A DNA stretch of 64,000 nt. Origin: Sporobacter sp963663605 (GTDB lineage Bacteria > Bacillota > Clostridia > Oscillospirales > Oscillospiraceae). This document shows positions 36,635-44,507 of the stretch, piece after piece. The notes beneath the pieces were generated by a model. It made no database searches, was not told the origin of the DNA, and saw only the letters and a program-made list of their open reading frames with translations. Every line of letters begins with the position of its first letter. The stretch's first letter is position 1. A program made the translations under genes and the position numbers. Location: NCBI GenBank assembly GCA_963663605.2, contig CAXXVF010000002.1, forward strand, positions 496,001-560,000. The letters run 5' to 3'.

Positions 36635-37165
36635 ATGAAAAGTGCGGGAATAAAAAGAATCGTGACAGCTGCGCTTCTGGCGGCCGTGGCCCTGGTTGTA
36701 TGGGTTGTCGAAGCGCAGATACCGTCTTTGACGCCGGTGCCCGGCATCAAACTCGGGCTTTCAAATATCGTGACGCTTTTCGCGCTGTACAGCGTCGGGC
36801 CGGTGTTTGCGCTTGCCGTGCTCGGCGTTCGTGTTTTGCTCGGAAGCCTTCTGACCGGCCAGCTGACGGCGCTTTTATACAGCCTGCTCGGCGGCCTTCC
36901 GGCCTTCGGGCTTGCGGTTTTATTGTACCGGCGCTTTCCAATAAAACAGATTTGGGTCATAAGCATACTGTCCGCCGCCGTCCACAACACCGGGCAGCTG
37001 GCGGCGGCAGTGCTGATCACTCAAACGCCGGCCCTCGTCGCGTATTATCCGATGCTCATTATTTCAGCGATCGTGACGGGGGCATTTACAGGGCTGACGG
37101 CACAGCTGCTTTTGATAAAATTGCGGGTCTCCGGCATAATTGAAATATACGAGAAACATCAATAA
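36635..37165 (+). CDS. Gx transporter family protein (HepI-like)
   Basis: This 176-aa polytopic membrane protein has five to six hydrophobic segments, beginning with a basic start and including PVPGIKLGLSNIVTLFALY, a hallmark of the family annotated as heptaprenyl diphosphate synthase component I or Gx transporter. It resembles ECF-type substrate-binding membrane subunits. In clostridia it follows the NusG-II gene. A role in supplying a flavin precursor or quinone-like lipid is guesswork. Confidence 0.85.
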   Translation: MKSAGIKRIVTAALLAAVALVVWVVEAQIPSLTPVPGIKLGLSNIVTLFALYSVGPVFALAVLGVRVLLGSLLTGQLTALLYSLLGGLPAFGLAVLLYRRFPIKQIWVISILSAAVHNTGQLAAAVLITQTPALVAYYPMLIISAIVTGAFTGLTAQLLLIKLRVSGIIEIYEKHQ

Positions 37166-37190
37166 GAATTATTTTTATTTTATGTATACG

Positions 37191-37219
37191 TTAAAAGTCA
37201 GGCCGAAATTTTGTATAAT
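37191..37219 (+). promoter_or_regulatory. Sigma-A promoter of the rnf operon
   Basis: -35 TTAAAA (37191-37196), a 17-bp spacer and a consensus -10 TATAAT (37214-37219), followed by a leader of about 100 nt before rnfC with AGAAGGGGG as ribosome site. Confidence 0.6.
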
Positions 37220-37328
37220 TTATGGCGTTATTGACTGGACAAAGCTGATAAACAGGCATATTATATTTATCTGAATTCAGCGCACTATTTTTTATGTCAA
37301 ACGACCTCAGAAGGGGGCACATCCGCAG

Positions 37329-38696
37329 ATGAAAAGGCTTGGCGGCGTACATGCGCCGCATAGAAAAAACACGGCTGCTAAAAAACCGGAAACGTTGCCG
37401 GTACCGTCTGAAATTATCCTGCCGATGTCGATGCATATCGGGGCGCCGGCGAAGCCGGTCGTCAAAGTCGGCGATGAAGTCAAAGTTGGGCAGCTGATCG
37501 GGGAACCGGGCGGCTTTGTTTCGTCTCCCGTATATACGGGCGTTTCAGGCAAGGTTAAGGCGATCGGCGATTTCATGACGCTTACCGGGCAGAAAACGAC
37601 CGCCGTAACGATCACCTCCGACGGTGAGCAAACGGTCTATGAAGGGGTTTCACCGCCTGAGGTCACCGATCTTGAGACTTTTTTGGCGGCTGTAAAGAAC
37701 AGCGGCGTCGTGGGCCTCGGCGGCGCGGGGTTCCCGACAGCCGTAAAACTTACGGTAAAGGACCTCGGACAGATCGATCACATCATCATAAACGGCGCGG
37801 AATGCGAACCGTACATCACGTCGGATACACGTACGCTTTTAGACGACGCCGATGCTATTAAGGGCGGCGTCGAACTCCTGAAAACGTATATGAAGACAAA
37901 AAAGATCGTTGTCGCAATTGAAAAAAACAAGCCGGAAGCAATCGCTAAAATGAAAGAGGTTTTTGAAGGCGCGGACGGTGTGGACGTGACGGTGCTTCCG
38001 TCCGTTTACCCGCAGGGCGGCGAGAAAGTGCTGATTTACAGCATAACGGGACGGATCGTACCCGAAGGCAAGCTTCCGCTGGATGTCGGCGTCATCGTTT
38101 TGAATGTAACGACGCTGGCGGCAATCCATAAATATGTGAAGACAGGCATGCCGCTCGTTTCAAAATGCCTGACGCTTGACGGCTCTGCCGTCAAGACGCC
38201 GAAAAACGTAATCGCGCCGATCGGGACGCCGATCCGCGACGTATTCGACTACTGCGGCGGTATTGATAATTCCGAAAAGATACTGTTCGGCGGTCCGATG
38301 ATGGGCATAGCCGTGCACGATCCGGCGATGCCCGTGATGAAAAACACCAACGCTGCTTTGGCGTTTGATATAAAAGCGGCCGCGATACCGGAACCGACGG
38401 GCTGTATCCGCTGCGGGCGCTGTGTCGAACACTGCCCGCTGCACCTCATGCCGCTCAATATCGAAACAGCCTTCAACCTCAAAAAGCCGGAGCTTCTGGA
38501 AAAGTACAAAGTCAACGTTTGCATGGAATGCGGCTGCTGCGCTTTTATATGCCCGGCAAAACGTCCGCTCGTGCAGGTGATGAAACTGTCTAAAATCATG
38601 CTGCGGGACTATCAGGCAAAAAAGAAGGCCGAGGCTGAGAAAGCGAAGGCCAAAGAGGAGAAAGACAGTGAGAAAGGGGAGGTGAGCGGCAAATGA
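37329..38696 (+). CDS. rnfC: Rnf complex subunit RnfC
   Basis: This peripheral subunit of the ion-pumping ferredoxin:NAD+ oxidoreductase carries the NADH/FMN site and two 4Fe-4S clusters. It has 455 aa. The N-terminal GGVHAPHRKNTAA is typical. The NADH-binding part includes GLGGAGFPTAVKL and INGAECEPYITSD. The cluster motifs are CIRCGRCVEHCP near 358 and CMECGCCAFICP near 398. The lysine-rich tail is common. The stop overlaps rnfD by 4 bp. Confidence 0.97.
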   Translation: MKRLGGVHAPHRKNTAAKKPETLPVPSEIILPMSMHIGAPAKPVVKVGDEVKVGQLIGEPGGFVSSPVYTGVSGKVKAIGDFMTLTGQKTTAVTITSDGEQTVYEGVSPPEVTDLETFLAAVKNSGVVGLGGAGFPTAVKLTVKDLGQIDHIIINGAECEPYITSDTRTLLDDADAIKGGVELLKTYMKTKKIVVAIEKNKPEAIAKMKEVFEGADGVDVTVLPSVYPQGGEKVLIYSITGRIVPEGKLPLDVGVIVLNVTTLAAIHKYVKTGMPLVSKCLTLDGSAVKTPKNVIAPIGTPIRDVFDYCGGIDNSEKILFGGPMMGIAVHDPAMPVMKNTNAALAFDIKAAAIPEPTGCIRCGRCVEHCPLHLMPLNIETAFNLKKPELLEKYKVNVCMECGCCAFICPAKRPLVQVMKLSKIMLRDYQAKKKAEAEKAKAKEEKDSEKGEVSGK

Positions 38697-39643
38697 GCAA
38701 TCTGACGGTATCCGCATCGCCGCATATCCGCGACAGGGCGACGACCGGAAGGATCATGCTGGATGTTATCATCGCGCTCGTTCCGGCCTTTATTGCGTCC
38801 GTATGGATATTCGGCGCGCGCGCGGCGCTCGTAGTGCTTGTTTGCGTGGCGTCTTCCGTATTGAGCGAATGGATATACGAGAAGGCTATGAAAAAGCCGT
38901 CTACGATCAGCGACCTTTCCGCAATCGTTACGGGCCTGCTTTTAGGCTACAACCTGCCCGTCACCATACCGATCTGGCAGGCTGTTATCGGCAGCGCATT
39001 CGCCATTATAATCGTAAAGCAGCTGTTCGGCGGGATCGGCAAAAACTTCGCCAACCCCGCAATTACGGCGCGCGTATTCATGTTCCTTGCTTTTTCCGTT
39101 TCAATGACGACCTGGGCGGACCCGGCGGTGATTTCAAAGACGTCTCTCGTCATGCCGGACGCCGTAACAACGGCGACGCCGCTGGCGCTTATCGCAAAAG
39201 GAAACGTAGAAGCCCTGCCGTCCATCGGGGACATGCTGCTTGGCATACGGGGCGGGTGCCTGGGCGAGACGAGCGTCATTGCGCTCGCGCTGGGCGGCAT
39301 TTACCTCATCGTACGCCGGGTCATATCCTGGCACACGCCGGTGACATTTATCGCCACGGTCGCTTTGCTTACCGCGCTGCTTGGTCAGCAGCCGCTGTAC
39401 CAGATGCTGTCCGGCGGACTGTTTATCGGCGCATTTTTCATGGCGACCGACTACGCCACGACTCCGCAAACGAACTGGGGCAAGATCGTATTCGGCGTCG
39501 GCGCGGGGATTTTGACCGTTTTGATACGCGTTTTCGGGAGCTACCCGGAGGGCGTATCGTACTCGATATTGCTGATGAATACGCTGGTTCCGTTCATTAA
39601 CCGCCTGACACCCCATAAAGCGTTTGGAGGTGTGAAGGCATGA
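38693..39643 (+). CDS. rnfD: Rnf complex subunit RnfD
   Basis: This 316-aa membrane subunit of the Rnf complex has about ten hydrophobic helices and the covalent FMN site expected in DAVTTATP, where the second threonine of the T-A-T context would be flavinylated by ApbE. Other conserved parts are NPAITARVFMFLAF and FMATDYATTP. It is coupled to rnfC and rnfG by 4-bp overlaps. Confidence 0.96.
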   Translation: MSNLTVSASPHIRDRATTGRIMLDVIIALVPAFIASVWIFGARAALVVLVCVASSVLSEWIYEKAMKKPSTISDLSAIVTGLLLGYNLPVTIPIWQAVIGSAFAIIIVKQLFGGIGKNFANPAITARVFMFLAFSVSMTTWADPAVISKTSLVMPDAVTTATPLALIAKGNVEALPSIGDMLLGIRGGCLGETSVIALALGGIYLIVRRVISWHTPVTFIATVALLTALLGQQPLYQMLSGGLFIGAFFMATDYATTPQTNWGKIVFGVGAGILTVLIRVFGSYPEGVSYSILLMNTLVPFINRLTPHKAFGGVKA

Positions 39644-40161
39644 AAAAGGACTTTTTAATACCCGTACTTGTCTTAGCGCTCATTTGCCTCGTAATATCGG
39701 CGGCGCTTGCACTCACGAACAGCGTTACGGAGCCCGTCATAGAAGCGGCAGCCGCGGCGCGGGCCGAAACGGCCAGAAAAGACGTTATACCGGACGCGGA
39801 AAGCTTTGAAAAACTTGAGATCGACGGTTTGCCGAAAACGGTCACCGAGGTCTATGCCACGTCCAACGATATCGGCTATATCTTTATGCTGACGACGAAA
39901 GGCTACGGCGGCGATATGAAAATCATCTGCGCCATAGACCCGGACGGTAAGATCATCGCCTGCAAAACGCTTGAACAGACCGAGACAAAGGGCCTCGGTT
40001 CGCGTGTCGCGGAGACGCCGTTTGAAAGCCAGTTTGACGGAGCGGACGCGTCGCTTGACGGCGTTTCGGCCATTACCGGCGCGACCATATCCTCAACGGC
40101 ATATATCGGCGCAGTCGAAGACGCGTTTGCGGCGTTTGAGATTGTAAAGGAGGCATCTTAA
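39640..40161 (+). CDS. rnfG: Rnf complex subunit RnfG
   Basis: This single-pass subunit has its FMN-binding domain outside the cell. It is 173 aa with an N-terminal anchor (residues 5-24) and the FMN attachment motif SAITGATISS near the C-terminus, whose threonine is the ApbE target. It overlaps rnfD by 4 bp and rnfE by one base. Confidence 0.95.
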   Translation: MKKDFLIPVLVLALICLVISAALALTNSVTEPVIEAAAAARAETARKDVIPDAESFEKLEIDGLPKTVTEVYATSNDIGYIFMLTTKGYGGDMKIICAIDPDGKIIACKTLEQTETKGLGSRVAETPFESQFDGADASLDGVSAITGATISSTAYIGAVEDAFAAFEIVKEAS

Positions 40162-40832
40162 TGGGTAAACTGTCTGTCCTGACACGGGGCATTATCAAAG
40201 AAAATCCCGTCCTGGTTCTGATACTCGGGACCTGTCCGGCGCTGGCCGTATCGACCCAGGCGTCCAATGCCATCGGCATGGGCGTGGCCGCGACGGCCGT
40301 CCTGCTTTGCTCAAATATTGCCGTTTCGCTTTTAAGAAAAGTCATACCGGATAAGGTGCGCATACCGTGCTTTATCGTTTTGATCGCGGGCTTCGTTACG
40401 ATTGTTCAGATGGTCGTCGAGGCATACTCCTATCCGCTGTATCAGGCGCTCGGCATTTATCTGCCGCTCATCGTCGTCAACTGCATTATTCTTGGGCGCG
40501 CGGAAATGTTCGCGAGCAAGAACACCGTCATAAACTCGATACTCGACGGACTCGGGATGGGGATAGGCTTCACGCTTGCGTTGCTGCTTATGGCTTCCAT
40601 ACGCGAGATTCTCGGCAGCGGGACCTGGTTCGGTCTGCCGATACCCGTTTTGGAAGACCATAACATGTCCATCATGACCATGGCGCCCGGCGGCTTCATC
40701 GTCTTTGGGTTTTTAATCGCGCTCGTAAATAAAATTACAAAAGGCAGGGCGACAAAACGGCCGGAAGGCGGCTGCAAAGGCTGTCCGGCGGCAGGGGCCT
40801 GCTCTGAAGAGGAAGGGGCGTGCGCTGAATAA
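40161..40832 (+). CDS. rnfE: Rnf complex subunit RnfE
   Basis: This integral membrane subunit (223 aa, about six helices) is homologous to RnfA and NqrD. The core includes NPVLVLILGTCPALAVSTQASNA. The C-terminal tail is unusually cysteine-rich (GGCKGCPAAGACSEEEGACAE), a feature of many clostridial RnfE proteins whose function is not clear. It overlaps rnfA by one base. Confidence 0.95.
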   Translation: MGKLSVLTRGIIKENPVLVLILGTCPALAVSTQASNAIGMGVAATAVLLCSNIAVSLLRKVIPDKVRIPCFIVLIAGFVTIVQMVVEAYSYPLYQALGIYLPLIVVNCIILGRAEMFASKNTVINSILDGLGMGIGFTLALLLMASIREILGSGTWFGLPIPVLEDHNMSIMTMAPGGFIVFGFLIALVNKITKGRATKRPEGGCKGCPAAGACSEEEGACAE

Positions 40833-41437
40833 TGGCTGATTATGATTTCAGGACCCTTATTGTCATCATGATGAGCGCCGTGCTCGTCAACAACTATGTA
40901 TTACAAAAATTCCTGGGCATCTGCCCGTTCCTCGGCGTTTCGAAGGAACTGAAGAACGCCACCGGCATGAGCTTTGCCGTTATTTTCGTCATGCTTTTGG
41001 CAACGGCGGCGACATGGCCGATCTATACGTATCTGCTGTATCCAAACGGACTCGGATACCTCCAGACAATCGTATTTATCCTTGTGATCGCATCGCTCGT
41101 ACAGCTCGTTGAGATAGCGCTTAAGAAATATGTGCCGTCCCTTTATACGGCGCTGGGCGTATACCTGCCGCTCATCACGACCAACTGCGCCGTGCTCGGC
41201 GTCACAATCGCCAATATCGACAGCGAATATAAATTTGTTCCGGCTATGGTGAACGCTTTGGGTTCCGGTCTCGGCTTCCTCCTGGCCATGGTGATCTTTT
41301 CGGGGATACGCGGCTATACGGAAAACAGCGAGCCGCCGGAGTCTTTCAAAGGATTGCCTCTGACGCTCATATCGGCGGCGATTTTGTCGCTGTCGTTCTT
41401 CGGATTCAACGGCGTCATTGAGAACCTGTTCGGTTAG
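40832..41437 (+). CDS. rnfA: Rnf complex subunit RnfA
   Basis: This 201-aa membrane subunit has six helices and the family segment NNYVLQKFLGICPFLGVSKE. The RnfA/RnfE pair coordinates an iron-sulfur centre within the membrane through conserved cysteines, here C30 and one near residue 116. It is followed by rnfB after 20 bp containing GGCGGAGGTGA. Confidence 0.95.
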   Translation: MADYDFRTLIVIMMSAVLVNNYVLQKFLGICPFLGVSKELKNATGMSFAVIFVMLLATAATWPIYTYLLYPNGLGYLQTIVFILVIASLVQLVEIALKKYVPSLYTALGVYLPLITTNCAVLGVTIANIDSEYKFVPAMVNALGSGLGFLLAMVIFSGIRGYTENSEPPESFKGLPLTLISAAILSLSFFGFNGVIENLFG

Positions 41438-41457
41438 AAAGGCGGAGGTGAACGATA

Positions 41458-42291
41458 ATGAATCCAATTTTAATTGCTGTTTTATCGGTCGTGGTCATCG
41501 GCGTCGTCTGCGCCGTTATGCTTGCGGTCGCTTCAAAGGTCATGGCGGTCAAAACGGATGAACGCATGGCGGCGCTTCGCGCGGCGCTCCCGGGCGCCAA
41601 CTGCGGCGCCTGCGGCTATGCCGGCTGCGACGGTTACGCCGCCGCGCTGTCCGACGGATCGGATGCGCGCACAAATCTGTGCATTCCGGGCGGCGATACC
41701 GTTTCAAAGGAAATCAGCGACATACTCGGCGTCAGCTTCGCCGACGTCATCGAAAAGGTAGCCGTTGTCCATTGCTGCGGCGACAACGCGGCCACATCCG
41801 AAAAGATGAATTATACGGGCATTAAAACGTGCCTGGCATCCAAACAGTTTTTCGGCGGGAAAAACGCCTGTTCGTTCGGCTGTATCGGGTACGGGGACTG
41901 CGCCGCTGCCTGTCCGAACGGCGCCATAACGATTATAAACGATCTCGCATGTGTCGATACGAGCCTTTGTACCGGCTGCGGCATCTGTGCCGGCGTATGC
42001 CCGAACAAAATCATATCGATCGAACCGGACGTTATCCATCAGGTCATTATGTGCAGTAATCACGACAAGGGCGCCATTGCCCGTAAGCTCTGCAAGCACG
42101 CATGTATCGCCTGCAAAAAATGTGAAAAAGGATGCCCGACAGGGGCCATCACCGTTGTGGACAACCTGCCTGTAATAGATTATGAAAAATGCATCCTGTG
42201 CGGGAAATGCGCCGAGGAATGCCCCGTTGGATGCATCTCAACGGCGGACTACAAGGGCATCAATACCCTCGCACAGCAGCAGGCTGAATAA
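41458..42291 (+). CDS. rnfB: Rnf complex subunit RnfB
   Basis: This is the ferredoxin-facing subunit: a membrane anchor (residues 4-30), then a 4Fe-4S motif with Cys49, 52, 57 and 75, and ferredoxin-like repeats with CIGYGDCAAACP, CTGCGICAGVCP, CIACKKCEKGCP and CILCGKCAEECP. It has 277 aa. It closes the rnfCDGEAB operon, the usual clostridial order. The complex would couple ferredoxin oxidation to Na+ or H+ export. Confidence 0.96.
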   Translation: MNPILIAVLSVVVIGVVCAVMLAVASKVMAVKTDERMAALRAALPGANCGACGYAGCDGYAAALSDGSDARTNLCIPGGDTVSKEISDILGVSFADVIEKVAVVHCCGDNAATSEKMNYTGIKTCLASKQFFGGKNACSFGCIGYGDCAAACPNGAITIINDLACVDTSLCTGCGICAGVCPNKIISIEPDVIHQVIMCSNHDKGAIARKLCKHACIACKKCEKGCPTGAITVVDNLPVIDYEKCILCGKCAEECPVGCISTADYKGINTLAQQQAE

Positions 42292-42309
42292 AACAATAAA
42301 AAAAGAACG

Positions 42310-42342
42310 CCGCCGGACGATACGAAAACGTCCGGCGGTTTA
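42310..42342 (+). terminator. Terminator of the rnf operon
   Basis: CCGCCGGACG (42310-42319) pairs with CGTCCGGCGG (42329-42338) around a 9-nt loop and is followed by TTTAATATTTT, 20 bp after the rnfB stop. Confidence 0.8.
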
Positions 42343-42391
42343 ATATTTTAAGATTGCTATTTGACAGAAAAGGAACAACGCTACTGAATGA

Positions 42392-42682
42392 CTATGATAT
42401 ATTCAGCTCTTCATAGGTAAGCGCTTCAGCCATGTTGGCTATGAACTCCTTGTTGGTCTGGTCCAGATGCCTGAGCGTATAGCGTATCGCCCGCTCAACG
42501 CTCAGGGGGTTCCTGTTGAAATCTTTCGCTATATCCGAATACAGCACATTGACATTTATATATCTTCTCGGTTGTTCTGCCATAAGCTGAACACACGCAA
42601 TGAGATACCTGTATCCGAGATTGGACGGTTTGATACCTTTTTCAGCGAAATAAAGCTGTGCCTGTCTGTGATTATATACCAT
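42392..42682 (-). CDS. Stand-alone Spo0A-type DNA-binding domain protein
   Basis: A 96-aa protein resembles only the C-terminal effector domain of Spo0A, the sporulation master regulator: GYRYLIACVQL, VLYSDIAKDF and SVERAIRYTLRHLDQ match its helices. There is no receiver domain. Start ATG 42682 lies 11 bp inside the upstream anti-sigma gene. A reading frame to 42898 only adds the antisense-frame translation of that gene's repeats. Lacking a phosphorylation domain, it may bind Spo0A boxes constitutively or respond to other inputs. It is the last gene of an ECF sigma/anti-sigma operon. Confidence 0.82.
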   Translation of the reverse strand: MVYNHRQAQLYFAEKGIKPSNLGYRYLIACVQLMAEQPRRYINVNVLYSDIAKDFNRNPLSVERAIRYTLRHLDQTNKEFIANMAEALTYEELNIS

Positions 42683-43895
42683 AGTCGTCACCGTTTCTCT
42701 TTTCTGTAGAGACCTTTCGGGTATTGCCGTTGTTATCGGAGTTGCCGTTGTTATCGGAGTTGCCGTTGTTATCGGAGTTGCCGTTGTTATCGGAGTTGCC
42801 GTTGTTATCGGAGTTGCCGTTGTTATCGGAATTGCCGTTGTTTTCAGAAGCGCTGTTGTTGCCCGAAACGCCGCTGTTCCCCGGCTGGCTTCCGCCATTG
42901 CCGGGGTTAGCAGTATTGTTTGAGGGATCTTCTAGGTCATCCTTATTGCCGCCGTTGTTCGGATGGGCGTCCTGATTGCCCGGTTTCTCGCCGTTCTGCG
43001 GCGGAGAAGACGGCGGAGATGTCTCCTTTTCAGGCTTGTTGCCGTGATTACCGGCGTTCTCCTGCGCGCCCGTTTCATTGTTGTTTTCATCTGCATTACC
43101 GTTTTGTTCCTCATTTTGCTCCATATTCTCCGTATCTTCTTGATTCTGTTCCTGATTTTTTTCCTGATTCTCTTCTTTTTTGCATTCAATGAATTGCTTC
43201 TGGATTTCCGTAACGGAAGCATCCAGGTATTCCTCGATGTTGATACCCGGATCGAGTTCGGCAAGTTTTTCGATAAGGTTGAGTTTGCCGGGCGTTATTC
43301 CGAGTTCTATAGCCTCATTTCGACGCTCTAAACCGATCTGCCCTGTCTCAACGGCGGCCGCGCCGCCCGATTCGTCCATTGCTTCTTCTGCGCCGTTTTG
43401 CGCCTGCCTGTTAAGATTGTTTGCCGCGGCTTCACTGTTCGTCTCCGCTGTTATGGATATAAAGGTGCTGCCGTCGTCGCTGATGAATCCGAACTCGGAC
43501 GCGGAACATATGATCTGCTTGACGGCTTTTGTAACGTTGCAGTTTAAAAGCGACAGGCCGTCTATGACGGTTTCCCCGTCTTCGTTATACGCCGTTACGG
43601 AGACGACCTTGCCGAAGGCATTGATACCGAGTTCCACACTGGGGTTGATGTCGACGCTTACATAGGACGTCGGCGTTTGGTATACCGCGTAGGCTCCGAT
43701 TGGCAAGGCGCATAAAATAACTGCTGTGCAGGCCGCCACGGCAAGTTTTTTTATAGCCGGCGGTTTCTTACGGACAGTAACTGACGATGTTTCGGCCGTT
43801 TTCAATACAGCATCGAGCGTCTTATTTTTGAGGTCTTCACTTGCTTTGACGCGGTCGAACGCTTTCTTAAATATATAGACCATTTTATTTTTCAA
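42672..43895 (-). CDS. RsgI-like anti-sigma factor with repetitive tail
   Basis: This 407-aa single-pass protein has a short cytoplasmic N-terminus (about 50 residues), a transmembrane helix (about 51-70) and an RsgI-like periplasmic domain recognisable by YVSVDINPSVELGINAFGKV. A long low-complexity tail rich in Glu, Asn, Gly and Pro follows. Its end repeats the six-residue unit SDNNGN at least six times, encoded by an 18-bp DNA repeat (42724-42849). It overlaps the ECF sigma gene by 11 bp. It probably restrains that sigma until an extracellular cue acts on the domain. Confidence 0.85.
   Translation of the reverse strand: MKNKMVYIFKKAFDRVKASEDLKNKTLDAVLKTAETSSVTVRKKPPAIKKLAVAACTAVILCALPIGAYAVYQTPTSYVSVDINPSVELGINAFGKVVSVTAYNEDGETVIDGLSLLNCNVTKAVKQIICSASEFGFISDDGSTFISITAETNSEAAANNLNRQAQNGAEEAMDESGGAAAVETGQIGLERRNEAIELGITPGKLNLIEKLAELDPGINIEEYLDASVTEIQKQFIECKKEENQEKNQEQNQEDTENMEQNEEQNGNADENNNETGAQENAGNHGNKPEKETSPPSSPPQNGEKPGNQDAHPNNGGNKDDLEDPSNNTANPGNGGSQPGNSGVSGNNSASENNGNSDNNGNSDNNGNSDNNGNSDNNGNSDNNGNSDNNGNTRKVSTEKRNGDDYGI
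42724..42849 (-). repeat. 18-bp coding minisatellite
   Basis: Six near-perfect and one degenerate copy of an 18-bp unit (TTGCCGTTGTTATCGGAG on the plus strand) are in frame within the anti-sigma gene. They encode Ser-Asp-Asn-Asn-Gly-Asn repeats. Copy number is likely to vary between strains without shifting the frame. Confidence 0.9.
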
Positions 43896-44364
43896 GCCTT
43901 TCTTTCAGTACCTGTCTTGCCCGGTGCAGCTGTGAATATACCGTATTCTCAGCAGCGCCGGTGATTTTTGATATCTCGGGCGCTGTATAGCCCTCATAGT
44001 AAAACAGATACAAAACATCCCTGAATTTCTGAGGCAGGGCTAAAAGCTCGCGAATCAAATCCTGTTCTGAATCATCTTCAAACACTATTTCGATATCGTT
44101 AAGCGAAATTACCCGGCTTCTGAAAAAACTTTTATGAAGATCCTTACATTTATTGACGGCGATCCTTATAAGCCACGCTTTTTCATGTTCTTCGCCGTTA
44201 AAAGCTTTGTCATGCCGCAGCAGCTGAAGAAATACTTCCTGAAAAATGTCTTCGACGTCGTGGGGGTGTTTAAGATATAAAAAACAGATCCGGCGTACCG
44301 TGTCGGCATGTTTTTCGATCGCCTGCGCTGCACGGTCACGCTTTTCCTGCATGCTCAGCTCCAT
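43885..44364 (-). CDS. ECF-type RNA polymerase sigma factor
   Basis: This 159-aa alternative sigma factor has region 2 (HPHDVEDIFQEVFLQLLRHDKAF, then EKAWLIRIAVNKCKDLHKSF) and region 4 (LPQKFRDVLYLFYYEGYTAPEISKITGAAENTVYSQLHRARQVL). The ATG at 44364 is preceded by AAGGGG; an upstream in-frame start at 44421 lacks a ribosome site. It is the first gene of the operon with the RsgI-like anti-sigma factor. It is ECF-sized, unlike SigI, the usual partner of RsgI. Confidence 0.88.
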   Translation of the reverse strand: MELSMQEKRDRAAQAIEKHADTVRRICFLYLKHPHDVEDIFQEVFLQLLRHDKAFNGEEHEKAWLIRIAVNKCKDLHKSFFRSRVISLNDIEIVFEDDSEQDLIRELLALPQKFRDVLYLFYYEGYTAPEISKITGAAENTVYSQLHRARQVLKERLEK

Positions 44365-44437
44365 GTTTTTTCCCCTTTGCTTATAATACGATTCAAAACG
44401 CTGAATCCTTGCATAAAACAAAAATATTTTATAAAAA

Positions 44438-44469
44438 CAGGCAACAAACCGGGTAACCGGTGTTGCCTG
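44438..44469 (-). terminator. Terminator of the epimerase operon
   Basis: Nine-base arms CAGGCAACA (44438-44446) and TGTTGCCTG (44461-44469), with further pairing of CCGG inside, are followed leftward by a T-rich run. It lies 40 bp beyond the epimerase stop. Confidence 0.7.
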
Positions 44470-44507
44470 AGATTATCAAGAAGGGATATTAATCCCGGGT
44501 ATTGAGC

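Noticed and set aside
42724..42849. Possible CRISPR array
   Set aside because: The 18-bp units are contiguous with no spacers and encode an in-frame peptide repeat.
42683..42898. N-terminal extension of the Spo0A-like gene
   Set aside because: The extra 72 codons are just the repeat region of the anti-sigma gene read in another frame. The conserved domain and a fitting ATG begin at 42682.
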